Assembly (NCBI GenBank): GCA_963675995.2
Contig: CAXXIY010000001.1
Coordinates: 868,001 to 932,000 of the forward strand
Direction: 5' to 3'
DNA: 64,000 nucleotides
DNA from: JAAFHB01 sp963675995
Lineage (GTDB): Bacteria; Bacteroidota; Bacteroidia; Bacteroidales; Prolixibacteraceae
Positions within the stretch are counted from its first letter, which is position 1. Each line of letters opens with the position of its first letter. Shown here piece by piece: positions 39,201 through 48,910 of the stretch. Both the position numbers and the translations under genes were made by a program. The notes below the pieces were generated by a model. The model was not told the DNA's origin and did no database searches. It saw only the letters and a program-made list of their open reading frames with translations.

Positions 39201-39274
39201 TAGTCCCACCCAGACTTGAACTGGGGACCTCTACATTATCAGTGTAGCGCTCTAACCAGCTGAGCTACGGGACT
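39201..39274 (-). tRNA. tRNA-Ile (anticodon GAT)
   Basis: The minus strand gives acceptor AGTCCCG with TGGGACT, D arm AGCTCAGCTGGTTAGAGC, anticodon loop CTGATAA (GAT), and T arm CCAGTTCAAGTCTGG. The spacer to the 16S is about 200 bp. Confidence 0.95.
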
Positions 39275-39473
39275 GTTTTTCCAATTATGAATTATAAATT
39301 ATAAATGATGAATTATAAATGATAAATATATTCAATGACTTACAATTCACACTTCTAATGGTCAATTCCGTAATTCTTAATTGCTTTAATTTTTTAAAAA
39401 GGAAGAAAACTTGCCACGCGAACTTTTTGCTTCTGATCACTCCAAAATAAAGGTTCTACCGAGTCAAGGCTCC

Positions 39474-40995
<1,522 letters not shown>

Positions 40996-41169
40996 AATCT
41001 TTAAATAATTTTCTGTCCTGACCCGGCTTTCATGAACCTTCGTATATTCTCAAAGCTATCTCAGCTTATTTTCTTCGTAGTTCGTCTTCTTTCCTTCTCA
41101 ATATCTTCAATGAACTCTGTTCTTCTTTTCTTAACCAATCCACCAAAATTTTTTCTGGCGAAAGTTCGG

Positions 41170-41199
41170 CAAAGGTAATCCAATTTCTCAATACTCAAA
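41170..41199 (-). promoter_or_regulatory. rRNA promoter P2
   Basis: On the minus strand TTTG (41196-41199), 18 bp, TACCTTTG (41170-41177). Both elements match the Bacteroidetes consensus. The start would lie about 170 bp upstream of the 16S. Confidence 0.6.
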
Positions 41200-41306
41200 A
41201 ACTTTTTTTTATTTTTTTCGAAATCTTTTCATCCCCCGTTTCTTCCCTCATTTCTTCAGTGAACTCCAACCTTTGTTCGCTATTTCAGCTCCCCCAAATC
41301 GTGGTG

Positions 41307-41314
41307 CAAATGTA
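41307..41314 (-). promoter_or_regulatory. rRNA promoter P1 (-7 element)
   Basis: TACATTTG on the minus strand matches TAnnTTTG. No TTTG at the right distance was found, so this call is weaker than P2. It lies about 310 bp before the 16S. Confidence 0.45.
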
Positions 41315-41460
41315 AAAGGTTTTATCCCTCTCTAACCATTCTCCAATAAAAAAATACTCATTTTTCCCTTTTTTTTATTGCTGGTAATGTATCGTCCGCT
41401 ATCTCAGTATAATAGATATGTTAACTAAATGTTAAACTCTATTTTACCTCCTTCAAAACA

Positions 41461-41482
41461 CCCCTTTTATGGTAAAAAGGGG
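41461..41482 (-). terminator. Hairpin after lipB, possible terminator
   Basis: CCCCTTTT pairs with AAAAGGGG across a 6-base loop, and the minus strand continues with TGTTTTG. It is 14 bp after the lipB stop and would separate lipB from the rRNA promoters. Confidence 0.6.
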
Positions 41483-41496
41483 ACGAAATAAGGGTT

Positions 41497-42201
41497 TCAA
41501 ACAAAGGTTGAACCGAATACTTCGGCGAATTGTTCCTGAATTAGTGCCTTGGCCCCCTCAAAATCCTGCCTGAAACCTAGCTCCTTTTCTAGTGATGTAA
41601 CCCCTTTGTCGGAAAAGCCACATGGATTGATGTGTTTAAAGTACTCCAAATCGGTATTGATATTTATTGCAAACCCATGCATCGTCACAAAACGGGAACT
41701 TTTCACCCCAATTGCACAGATTTTTCTGGCTGTTGGCTTACCCACATCCAGCCAAACCCCCGTGGCATTTGGATCGCGAGCACCCTCTATACCGTATTTA
41801 TTAAGAAAGCGTATTATGACCTCCTCTATATTATATATGTATTGCCTGAGCCCCATCCCAAAATTTTCAAGATCGAGAATGGGGTATCCGACAATCTGAC
41901 CGGGTCCGTGATAGGTGATGTCTCCTCCACGGTCGGTCTTGAAGAATACTGCGTCTTTGGCTTGTAACTGAATAAAATTCAATAATAGATTTTGCTCGTC
42001 ACCACTTTTGCCAAGCGTATAAACATGTGGGTGCTCTACAAAAATCAGATAATTGGGTGTGGGAAGTGAGGGTCCGTCAGCAGAATTATTGTTTGCCTTT
42101 TTAATAGCCACAATCTGATCCAGCAATTCTTCCTGTTTTTCCCAGGTCCTTTTGTACTCCGAAATACCCAAATCAAGGTATTTTATTTCCTTATTTCCCA
42201 T
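41497..42201 (-). CDS. lipB: Octanoyltransferase
   Basis: This 234-residue lipoyl(octanoyl) transferase has HPHVYTLGKSG, RGGDITYHGPGQIVGYPILD, ARKICAIGVKSS with the catalytic Lys (K160), and HINPCGF with the catalytic Cys (C194). It transfers octanoyl groups from acyl carrier protein to lipoyl domains, which LipA then sulfurates. It is 6 bp downstream of lipA in the same operon. The start ATG is the only good one, with no long gap to lipA. Confidence 0.95.
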   Translation of the reverse strand: MGNKEIKYLDLGISEYKRTWEKQEELLDQIVAIKKANNNSADGPSLPTPNYLIFVEHPHVYTLGKSGDEQNLLLNFIQLQAKDAVFFKTDRGGDITYHGPGQIVGYPILDLENFGMGLRQYIYNIEEVIIRFLNKYGIEGARDPNATGVWLDVGKPTARKICAIGVKSSRFVTMHGFAININTDLEYFKHINPCGFSDKGVTSLEKELGFRQDFEGAKALIQEQFAEVFGSTFV

Positions 42202-42207
42202 ATCATG

Positions 42208-43053
42208 TTAAAGTATATGTTTTTCAGCGTGATAAGAAGAACGGACAAGTGGAGCGCTTTCAACTATTCGGAACCCCCTCTGCAAACCTTCTGTTTTTAA
42301 GCGATCAAATTCATCCGGATGAAGATATTCTTCAACTTCGAGATGTGCTTTGGTAGGCTGCAAATACTGACCCATGGTGAAGACCTGGCAGCCGGCACCT
42401 ACAAGATCATCCATCGTATTCAAGATTTCATCTCTTTTTTCACCCAGCCCCAGCATAATACCCGACTTGGAAATGGCGCCGGAAACTGAAACTTTCCTGA
42501 TCACATCAAGGCTTTTCTGGTAACTGGCACGGCTCCGAACCAACGGGGTAAGCCTTTCAACCGTTTCAAGATTATGTGAAATAATATCAGGTCTAGCATC
42601 GGCAATTAGCTGAATCAACTCGGCTTTATTATCAAAGTCGGGTATCAATACTTCAATGGTAATCCCCGGATTAATGTTTTTCACTTCATTGATTGTTGCT
42701 GCCCAGTGGGCGGCTCCACCATCACTGAGATCATCCCTGTCGACAGAGGTAATCACCACATGTTTTAATTGCATCAGATTGACAGATTCTGCCAGTCGCG
42801 CTGGTTCCATAGGTTCAGGAGGAAGCGGTTTCCCTGAGCGGGTCGCACAAAACTTGCAGGAACGGGTGCATATTTCACCCAAAATCATAAATGTTGCCGT
42901 TCCTGAACCCCAGCACTCTCCCATATTCGGACATTGTCCACTCGAACATATCGTATGTAGTCCATGACTGGCGACAATCTGTTTTACATGACGGTAATTG
43001 GAACCGTAAGGCAACTTGATTTTGAGCCATTCAGGCTTTCTTTTTATTTCCAT
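42208..43053 (-). CDS. lipA: Lipoyl synthase
   Basis: This 281-residue radical SAM enzyme inserts two sulfurs into octanoyl groups. Auxiliary cluster cysteines are in CSSGQCPNMGEC (C36, C41, C47) and the radical SAM triad in CTRSCKFC (C62, C66, C69). RSSYHAEKHIL at the end includes the Ser ligand of the auxiliary cluster. I chose the ATG at 43053 (MEIKRKPEWLKIKLPYG); the 54 codons upstream are unlike the family. TAACTTGG (43078-43085) on the minus strand is one mismatch from a -7 element. Confidence 0.95.
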   Translation of the reverse strand: MEIKRKPEWLKIKLPYGSNYRHVKQIVASHGLHTICSSGQCPNMGECWGSGTATFMILGEICTRSCKFCATRSGKPLPPEPMEPARLAESVNLMQLKHVVITSVDRDDLSDGGAAHWAATINEVKNINPGITIEVLIPDFDNKAELIQLIADARPDIISHNLETVERLTPLVRSRASYQKSLDVIRKVSVSGAISKSGIMLGLGEKRDEILNTMDDLVGAGCQVFTMGQYLQPTKAHLEVEEYLHPDEFDRLKTEGLQRGFRIVESAPLVRSSYHAEKHIL

Positions 43054-43130
43054 TTGACGCACTTGTTTTTCAGGGCGCCAAGTTAAGCATTTTAAAAATT
43101 GGCGAACTGCAGGATCTATTCCAATTTTCC

Positions 43131-43138
43131 TACTTTTG
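43131..43138 (+). promoter_or_regulatory. Promoter -7 element of the POT transporter gene
   Basis: TACTTTTG matches TAnnTTTG and lies 24 bp before the chosen start. It sits over an earlier possible ATG (43136), which argues that the gene begins at 43163. Confidence 0.5.
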
Positions 43139-43162
43139 AACACTTTCAAATTTAAAACAATT

Positions 43163-44617
43163 ATGAGTTTAACAAATGTCTTAAAAAGATATCCGACTAC
43201 TTTTTGGGTAGCCAATATGATGGAGTTGTTTGAACGTTGGGCATGGTATGGTTTTTATATCATCTTCGCTTTATACCTGACCAATTCTACAGACGAAGGG
43301 GCTTTGGGTTTCACCCAAACACAAAAAGGGTTGATTATGGGGATTGGCACTGCATTTCTCTATCTGCTTCCCATTGTTACCGGAGCTCTGTCTGACCGGA
43401 TTGGTTACAGGAAAACTTTGGTTATTGCATACGCCATATATACAATTGTATTTCTTCTGATACCAAACTTTAAATCATTTGTCTCCGTGTTTGCAATATA
43501 CCTGATGCTTGCAATCGGGGCAGCACTCTTCAAACCAATTATTGCTGCAACAGTAACAAAAACTACGGATGCACAGACTTCATCCATTGGCTTCGGAATA
43601 TTTTATATGATGGTGAATATCGGTGGATTTATTGGTCCTTTTGTGACAGGATTTGTAAGGAAATATTCATGGGATTATGTGTTCTACTCATCAGCGGCTG
43701 TTATTGCCGTCAATTTTATCCTGGTTGCATTCTTCTATAAGGAGCCCATTCAAAAGAATAAAGGAGAAAAACAGACTTATTCATTCAGTGAGCAATTCGG
43801 GCACATTTTTGGAAATATAGGAAAAGCGCTCTCCGACTGGCGATTTGCTCTATTTCTTTTTATTATTTCGGGCTTCTGGACCATGTATATGCAGTTTTAT
43901 ATGACTTTGCCGGTTTTTATTGACCAATGGGTGAGCACCGCAGGTTTATATAATTTTATTAATCATTACTGGCCCTGGCTGGCACATCAGCTGGGAACAA
44001 CAGCTGGATCCATCCCAACTGAGTACCTTTTGAATATGGATGCCGGTTATATTATCTTATTCCAAATCGTTATCTCCGCAATAGTTATGCGCTATAAACC
44101 ACTAAGCACAATGATTGCAGGAATATTAATTGCATCTATCGGACTGGGACTAAGTCTTGCCACGCAGGATGGACAATTTATTATTGTTGCTTTACTCGTC
44201 TTCTCAGTTGGCGAGATGATGAGCTCCCCTAAAATCACAGAATACATTGGACGCATTGCCCCTTCAGATAAAACTGCACTTTACATCGGGTGTTCCTATA
44301 TTCCGGTTGCCCTGGGTAATCTTTTTGCCGGTATTGTATCAGGAAAAGTGTATCAAAATATTTCTGATAAAATAACTCTCACCCAGAAAGAGGTATTAGT
44401 CAGAAAATTGGATCTTCCAACAATTGGGACCCAATTTACTAAAAATGAATACTTTCAGAGTGCCGCCTCAAAAATGAATATGAGTACCGACCAGTTAACC
44501 CAATTTTTGTGGGACAAATACCATCCCTCTGCATTTTGGACGGTTGTAACCGGGATAGGAATTTCAGCGTCAGTAATCTTATTCCTCTATGATCAGTTTA
44601 TCATCAAAAGGAGGTAA
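43163..44617 (+). CDS. POT/PTR family peptide transporter (MFS)
   Basis: This 484-residue transporter has about 12 helices. Near the N-terminus is the ExxER-like MMELFERWAWYGFY of proton-dependent oligopeptide transporters, followed by LPIVTGALSDRIGYRKTLV. MLAIGAALFKPIIAATVT and GFGIFYMMVNIGGFIGPFV are the family signature region. The substrate is probably di- or tripeptides. It is followed 29 bp later by an outer-membrane protein that may be its partner. Confidence 0.9.
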   Translation: MSLTNVLKRYPTTFWVANMMELFERWAWYGFYIIFALYLTNSTDEGALGFTQTQKGLIMGIGTAFLYLLPIVTGALSDRIGYRKTLVIAYAIYTIVFLLIPNFKSFVSVFAIYLMLAIGAALFKPIIAATVTKTTDAQTSSIGFGIFYMMVNIGGFIGPFVTGFVRKYSWDYVFYSSAAVIAVNFILVAFFYKEPIQKNKGEKQTYSFSEQFGHIFGNIGKALSDWRFALFLFIISGFWTMYMQFYMTLPVFIDQWVSTAGLYNFINHYWPWLAHQLGTTAGSIPTEYLLNMDAGYIILFQIVISAIVMRYKPLSTMIAGILIASIGLGLSLATQDGQFIIVALLVFSVGEMMSSPKITEYIGRIAPSDKTALYIGCSYIPVALGNLFAGIVSGKVYQNISDKITLTQKEVLVRKLDLPTIGTQFTKNEYFQSAASKMNMSTDQLTQFLWDKYHPSAFWTVVTGIGISASVILFLYDQFIIKRR

Positions 44618-44646
44618 ATTTGAACCTGCCAATAAACAACATCAAG

Positions 44647-45810
44647 ATGAAGCCACACTTATCCTATCCAATCGCTAAGAGATTTAAAAACCCGGCTTTA
44701 ATGGTACTGCTGGTTTTCGTTGCTCTGCATACGACGGCTCAAAACGAATATCATCTGTTTAAATTTTACGAACCGTTTATGCCCGACAGTACCGGGAAGT
44801 TTTATATTGCTGTTGACAATGTGAACTTTTTCAAAAACAATGAAAATAAACTAGAGCGCAGCGCTGATTATTCGATTACAGGCGCTCTGCTTCGTCCTAA
44901 AGCAGTATATTTTCCCGATCCAAAATTGAGGTTGGAGCTAGGTGGACATGTTTTAAAATACAATGGACGCGATGACTATGCTCATATATCACCTTGGTTC
45001 AATGTACATTATCAACCTACTGATAAAATTGCCTTTATCCTGGGAAATTTGGATGCCGATCAAAATCATTTACTTCCGGAACAACTATGCAATCCGGAGC
45101 TGTTTTATACAGCAAAACCCGAAGCGGGGCTCCAGGCGAAATACATTTCCAACCGGTTTTCTACAGATCTTTGGATCGACTGGCAACAAATGATTCTCGC
45201 CGGAGACCCTTACAAAGAACGATTTGTATTTGGCGCAAGATCTAATCTTTTCCTTTTGAATAAAACGGGGACATCTCTTTCCGTTCCTTTGGCCTTTTAT
45301 GGATTGCACGAAGGGGGTACCATCGGAACCGCTACCGGATTAGCCAAAAGCTTCATTACCATCTCTCCCGGGTTACTCTTCAAAAAGAATCTATCAGGTA
45401 ATCTATTGTCTGATCTTGAATTAAACACTACCTTCTCACTATCGACCTATCCCAAGGACAATGTAATTTTCAAACAAGCGGATGGTTGGGGTTTATATGC
45501 CGGCGGAACGATTCATTCCACAATTGGGGGACTTACTTTTGCCTACTGGCATGGACATCTGTTTTATACACCACAGGGAACTCCCATATTTCAAAACTAT
45601 CCCGGAACAGGAACTGACTGGCTGGAAAATCACAAATTGATCGATTTGAAGTACAATTATCAATATCAGATTATGAAGAACACCTTCTTTGGATTTATGT
45701 TCGATTACTATTACGACACAATCCAAAAGGAGGCCGTGAATAGCGCCGGACTATACCTGGTGGTGAATTTCGGAGTTATCACAAAGCGGCAAAATAGCCA
45801 CCCAAAATAA
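44647..45810 (+). CDS. Putative outer-membrane beta-barrel protein
   Basis: This 387-residue protein of unassigned family has a signal peptide ending near LHTTAQ and alternating amphipathic strands. LGGHVLKYNGRDDYAHISPW, FILGNLDADQNHLLPEQLCN and GFMFDYYYDTIQ are barrel-like. The final strand is LYLVVNFGVI, with a short basic tail after it. I chose the ATG at 44647; a TTG at 44620, preceded by AAAGGAGG inside the transporter end, is possible but would lengthen the signal peptide oddly. It is likely co-transcribed with the POT transporter; a peptide-uptake role is inference. Confidence 0.6.
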   Translation: MKPHLSYPIAKRFKNPALMVLLVFVALHTTAQNEYHLFKFYEPFMPDSTGKFYIAVDNVNFFKNNENKLERSADYSITGALLRPKAVYFPDPKLRLELGGHVLKYNGRDDYAHISPWFNVHYQPTDKIAFILGNLDADQNHLLPEQLCNPELFYTAKPEAGLQAKYISNRFSTDLWIDWQQMILAGDPYKERFVFGARSNLFLLNKTGTSLSVPLAFYGLHEGGTIGTATGLAKSFITISPGLLFKKNLSGNLLSDLELNTTFSLSTYPKDNVIFKQADGWGLYAGGTIHSTIGGLTFAYWHGHLFYTPQGTPIFQNYPGTGTDWLENHKLIDLKYNYQYQIMKNTFFGFMFDYYYDTIQKEAVNSAGLYLVVNFGVITKRQNSHPK

Positions 45811-45888
45811 GGAGATCATCCCCCCTCCCCTATCTTGGTTACCAGAATTGCTTTACATTGATTTAGTTGAAGTTATTTTTTACCGAAA

Positions 45889-45919
45889 GTTGTAAATTAA
45901 AAAATAATATCTACTTTTG
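45889..45919 (+). promoter_or_regulatory. rplM-rpsI promoter
   Basis: GTTG (45889-45892), 19 bp, TACTTTTG (45912-45919). The -7 match is exact and the -33 has one mismatch. This would give a leader of about 155 bp before rplM. Confidence 0.6.
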
Positions 45920-45983
45920 CAGTCCCGATTTTATCCTTATTTGCTGAAGTATTAATTGGGTATTGTAGCAACCTTAGCAAACG

Positions 45984-46007
45984 TTATTAACAATTAACTG
46001 TTAATAA
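45984..46007 (+). other. AT-rich hairpin in the rplM leader
   Basis: TTATTAACA pairs with TGTTAATAA across a 6-base loop. It lies within the leader between the promoter and rplM. A role in autoregulation by L13 or S9 is possible but not shown. Confidence 0.4.
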
Positions 46008-46080
46008 ACCTGTTACAGTATCTGTTGATCTGGTGAATCAGCATAATGGATTGTGTCACATTTATAAAATTGAAACGAAA

Positions 46081-46536
46081 GTGGATACTTTAAGTTACAA
46101 AACAATATCGTTGAACAAAGCAACGGTAAACAAAGAGTGGGTCGTAATAGATGCCACAGACCAGATCCTGGGACGTTTGGCCAGTAAAGTGGCTATTGTC
46201 CTTAGAGGCAAACATAAACCAGGTTATACACCTCATGTCGATTGTGGTGATAACGTGATAGTTATTAATGCTGAAAAAGTTAGATTAACCGGGAATAAAT
46301 GGAAGCTGAAAGAGTACATCCGTCATACAGGGTATCCCGGAGGTCAGCGCACACAAACTGCTGCCGATCTTCTGAAGAAATTTCCTGAAAGACTGATGGA
46401 AAAGGCAGTTAAGGGGATGCTCCCCAAGAACAGTCTTGGAAGCAAACTTTTCACCAATCTGCATGTATTTGTAGGCGCAAATCATGACAAAGAAGCACAG
46501 CAGCCAAAATTTATTAACCTGGACAATATTAGGTAA
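46081..46536 (+). CDS. rplM: Ribosomal protein uL13
   Basis: This 151-residue 50S protein has KEWVVIDATDQILGRLASKV, KPGYTPHVDCGDNVIVINAE, KAVKGMLPKNSLGSK and LHVFVGANHDKEAQQP. The start GTG at 46081 gives DTLSYKTISLNKATV, which matches Bacteroidetes L13 beginnings; an ATG upstream would add an unconserved segment. It is 5 bp upstream of rpsI in the standard pair. Confidence 0.95.
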   Translation: MDTLSYKTISLNKATVNKEWVVIDATDQILGRLASKVAIVLRGKHKPGYTPHVDCGDNVIVINAEKVRLTGNKWKLKEYIRHTGYPGGQRTQTAADLLKKFPERLMEKAVKGMLPKNSLGSKLFTNLHVFVGANHDKEAQQPKFINLDNIR

Positions 46537-46541
46537 GTATC

Positions 46542-46931
46542 ATGGAAATCATTAACTCTATTGGCAGAAGAAAAACTGCTGTTGCCCGTGTATATCTTTC
46601 TGAAGGAAAAGGAAATATTACCATCAACAAACGGGACTTGAACGAATATTTCCCCGTAGGAACATTGCAGTACATTGTATTACAACCATTTAATCTTTGT
46701 GAGGTTGCTGGTCAGTACGATGTAAAAGTCAATCTCGACGGAGGTGGTTTGAATGGTCAGGCAGAAGCTCTTCGCCTGGGTATCTCACGCGCCCTGCTCA
46801 AAATCAATGAAGCTGAATATCGTCCGAAACTCAAAGCTGCCGGATTCCTTACCCGCGATCCTCGCGAGGTGGAACGTAAGAAACCGGGGCGTCCAAAAGC
46901 GCGCAAACGCTTCCAGTTCTCGAAACGTTAA
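46542..46931 (+). CDS. rpsI: Ribosomal protein uS9
   Basis: This 129-residue 30S protein has NSIGRRKTAVARVYL, DGGGLNGQAEALRLGISRAL and the closing KKPGRPKARKRFQFSKR, whose end contacts tRNA in the P site. It is co-transcribed with rplM. Confidence 0.96.
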   Translation: MEIINSIGRRKTAVARVYLSEGKGNITINKRDLNEYFPVGTLQYIVLQPFNLCEVAGQYDVKVNLDGGGLNGQAEALRLGISRALLKINEAEYRPKLKAAGFLTRDPREVERKKPGRPKARKRFQFSKR

Positions 46932-46977
46932 TCTTCGAATTGAATTATTTTTTAATAAATATTGTTTAGCATCTAAA

Positions 46978-47013
46978 TTACCCGGACTCCAATTCTTTTG
47001 GACTACCGGGTAA
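46978..47013 (+). other. Hairpin in the rpsB leader
   Basis: TTACCCGG pairs with CCGGGTAA, and TCCAA with TTGGA inside. The stem is well conserved in shape and has no T run after it, so it is not a terminator. Its place 33 bp before rpsB suggests an S2-binding regulatory element, which I cannot prove. Confidence 0.45.
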
Positions 47014-47045
47014 TTGACTGAACAGAACGTAAACAAATCATTATT

Positions 47046-47957
47046 ATGCCAAGAACAGAATTTAAGCAATTGCTCGACGCTGGTGTACACTTTGGTCACC
47101 TCAAGCGTAAATGGAACCCCGCTATGGCTCCATACATTTTTATGGAGAAAAATGGGATTCACATTATCGACCTGCAAAAAACCATCGTTAAAATCGATGA
47201 AGCCGCAGAAGCGTTAAAACAAATCTCAAGGTCAGGCCGGAAAGTGCTTTTCGTAGCCACCAAAAAACAGGCCAAATCAATTGTTGCCGAAAAGGTAAGC
47301 GCAATTAACATGCCTTATGTAGCAGAACGTTGGCCAGGTGGTATGCTTACCAACTTCCCAACCATCCGTAAAGCGGTAAAGAAAATGTCGTCCATCGATA
47401 AGATGATGAAAGATGCTGCATGGGACAATTTATCAAAACGCGAAAAATTACAGATCACCCGTCAGAGGGCAAAACTTGAAAAAGTATTGGGATCTATCGT
47501 CGATCTGACCCGTCTTCCAGCTGCCCTTTTCATCGTCGATGTATTGAAAGAAAAAATTGCTGTACGCGAAGCTCAACGTCTAAGCATCCCTATTTTTGCA
47601 ATGGTTGATACCAACTCCAATCCGGAAGGAATTGACTTTGTAATCCCTGCAAACGACGACGCATCACAGTCTATTGATTTAATTATCACTACGATGTGTG
47701 AAGCAATGAAAGATGGTCTTTCCGATCGCAAGGTTGAACGCGAAAAAGACGAAACCGACGAAAAACCATTCACACTGAAGAAAACCGGTCGTAAGGCTGT
47801 TGTGAAGATTATTGTCGAAGACGATCTTGAAGAAGCCGATGAAAAAGAAGATATGGCAGATGATACCCTCTCCGATTTAGTGATCGACGAAGACCTTCTA
47901 GATGATGAGGCCATTGATGATGAGATCGCCGACGAAGACCTGATTGATTTAAAGTAG
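47046..47957 (+). CDS. rpsB: Ribosomal protein uS2
   Basis: This 303-residue protein has the standard S2 start (RTEFKQLLDAGVHFGHLKRK), then KVLFVATKKQAKSIV, YVAERWPGGMLTNFPTI, VDTNSNPEGIDFVIPANDDA. After residue 230 there is an acidic extension of about 70 residues (IVEDDLEEADEKEDMADD and similar), longer than in most bacteria. The tail has no known function. Confidence 0.95.
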   Translation: MPRTEFKQLLDAGVHFGHLKRKWNPAMAPYIFMEKNGIHIIDLQKTIVKIDEAAEALKQISRSGRKVLFVATKKQAKSIVAEKVSAINMPYVAERWPGGMLTNFPTIRKAVKKMSSIDKMMKDAAWDNLSKREKLQITRQRAKLEKVLGSIVDLTRLPAALFIVDVLKEKIAVREAQRLSIPIFAMVDTNSNPEGIDFVIPANDDASQSIDLIITTMCEAMKDGLSDRKVEREKDETDEKPFTLKKTGRKAVVKIIVEDDLEEADEKEDMADDTLSDLVIDEDLLDDEAIDDEIADEDLIDLK

Positions 47958-47990
47958 TTTCATTTTTAATTGCATAAAAAATTTTGAATA

Positions 47991-48815
47991 ATGGATATTT
48001 CTACTGCTGATGTTGTAAAGTTGCGCAAAGCAACTGGTGCCGGGATGATGGATTGCAAAAATGCCCTTACTGAGGCCGAAGGCAATTTTGATCGTGCCGT
48101 CGAAATCATCCGCGAAAAAGGTAAATTGGTTGCCAGTAAACGCGCTGACAGAGAATCGTCTGAAGGGGTTGTGCTTGCCAAAGTATCAGATGATAAAAGC
48201 TTCGGAGCTGTTGTATCGTTAAACTGCGAAACAGACTTTGTGGCAAAGAATGTTAATTTCATTGCCCTCACAGAAAAAATCCTTGACCACGCCATCGCCA
48301 ATAAATGCGCCAATCTTGAAGAGCTAAAAGCGTTGATGATGGATGGAAGGACAATTGGGGAACAGGTGCTTGAACAAACAGGTATAATCGGCGAAAAAAT
48401 CGAATTGCCCTATTACGCATGCATCGCGACTGCAAATGTAGTCCCCTACGTTCATCCGGGCAACAAACTTGCCACGCTTGTTGGATTCACCAAAACTATT
48501 GAATACCAGGCAGGAAGAGATGTTGCAATGCAAATTGCAGCTATGAATCCTGTTGCAGTCGATAGTAGCGATGTTGCACCTGAAATCGTTGAGCAGGAGT
48601 TGAAAATTGCCAATGAAAAATTCCGCCTGGAAGGAAAACCCGAAGCAATGCTTGATAAAATTGCCCAGGGAGCTTTAAATAAATTCTATAAAGACAGTAC
48701 GCTGCTTAATCAGGATTTTGTGAAAGATAATAAATTGACAATCCGTCAATATCTTACAAGCGTTGATAAAGATGTAAAAGTAACCGGATTTATCCGTTTT
48801 ACTTTGAATGTCTAA
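47991..48815 (+). CDS. tsf: Elongation factor Ts
   Basis: This 274-residue nucleotide-exchange factor for EF-Tu has DVVKLRKATGAGMMDCKNAL at the N-terminus, then NCETDFVAKN with the TDFV motif. The C-terminal core has GRDVAMQIAAMNPVAV and QDFVKDNKLTIRQYL. It is 33 bp after rpsB, the usual pairing, and is followed by a terminator. Confidence 0.96.
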   Translation: MDISTADVVKLRKATGAGMMDCKNALTEAEGNFDRAVEIIREKGKLVASKRADRESSEGVVLAKVSDDKSFGAVVSLNCETDFVAKNVNFIALTEKILDHAIANKCANLEELKALMMDGRTIGEQVLEQTGIIGEKIELPYYACIATANVVPYVHPGNKLATLVGFTKTIEYQAGRDVAMQIAAMNPVAVDSSDVAPEIVEQELKIANEKFRLEGKPEAMLDKIAQGALNKFYKDSTLLNQDFVKDNKLTIRQYLTSVDKDVKVTGFIRFTLNV

Positions 48816-48837
48816 CACATGATTTCTTAAAAATAAA

Positions 48838-48866
48838 AGAGCCTCAATTTTTGGGGCTCTTTTTGT
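48838..48866 (+). terminator. Intrinsic terminator after tsf
   Basis: AGAGCC pairs with GGCTCT across the loop and TTTTT follows. The T run overlaps the -33 element of the pyrH promoter. Confidence 0.75.
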
Positions 48867-48892
48867 TTAAACTCATTTTTGGTGTAGATTTG
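48862..48892 (+). promoter_or_regulatory. pyrH promoter
   Basis: TTTG (48862-48865), 19 bp, TAGATTTG (48885-48892). Both elements match the consensus. Transcription would start just before pyrH. Confidence 0.65.
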
Positions 48893-48910
48893 TCCAGCTA
48901 AATAGATGAT

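Larger units (their letters stand above)
40996..41460 (-). other. rRNA operon upstream region (leader and promoters)
   Basis: This stretch between the 16S and the lipB terminator codes for nothing. It holds two promoter-like elements on the minus strand (listed separately) at about 175-320 bp before the 16S, which fits rRNA leaders. The rest is CT-rich on the plus strand, with A/T runs that may act as UP elements or processing sites. Confidence 0.6.

Noticed and set aside
43054..43215. Longer lipA start with 54 extra codons
   Set aside because: The extra residues are hydrophobic and unlike LipA, and an upstream promoter-like element lies inside them.
44620..44646. TTG start with AAAGGAGG before the outer-membrane protein
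   Set aside because: The purine run belongs to the end of the transporter gene (Lys-Arg-Arg-stop), and starting there would misplace the signal peptide. Genes in this genome mostly lack Shine-Dalgarno sequences.
48838..48866. Hairpin after tsf seen as a riboswitch for pyrH
   Set aside because: It is a short GC stem with a T run, typical of an intrinsic terminator, and no conserved aptamer was seen.
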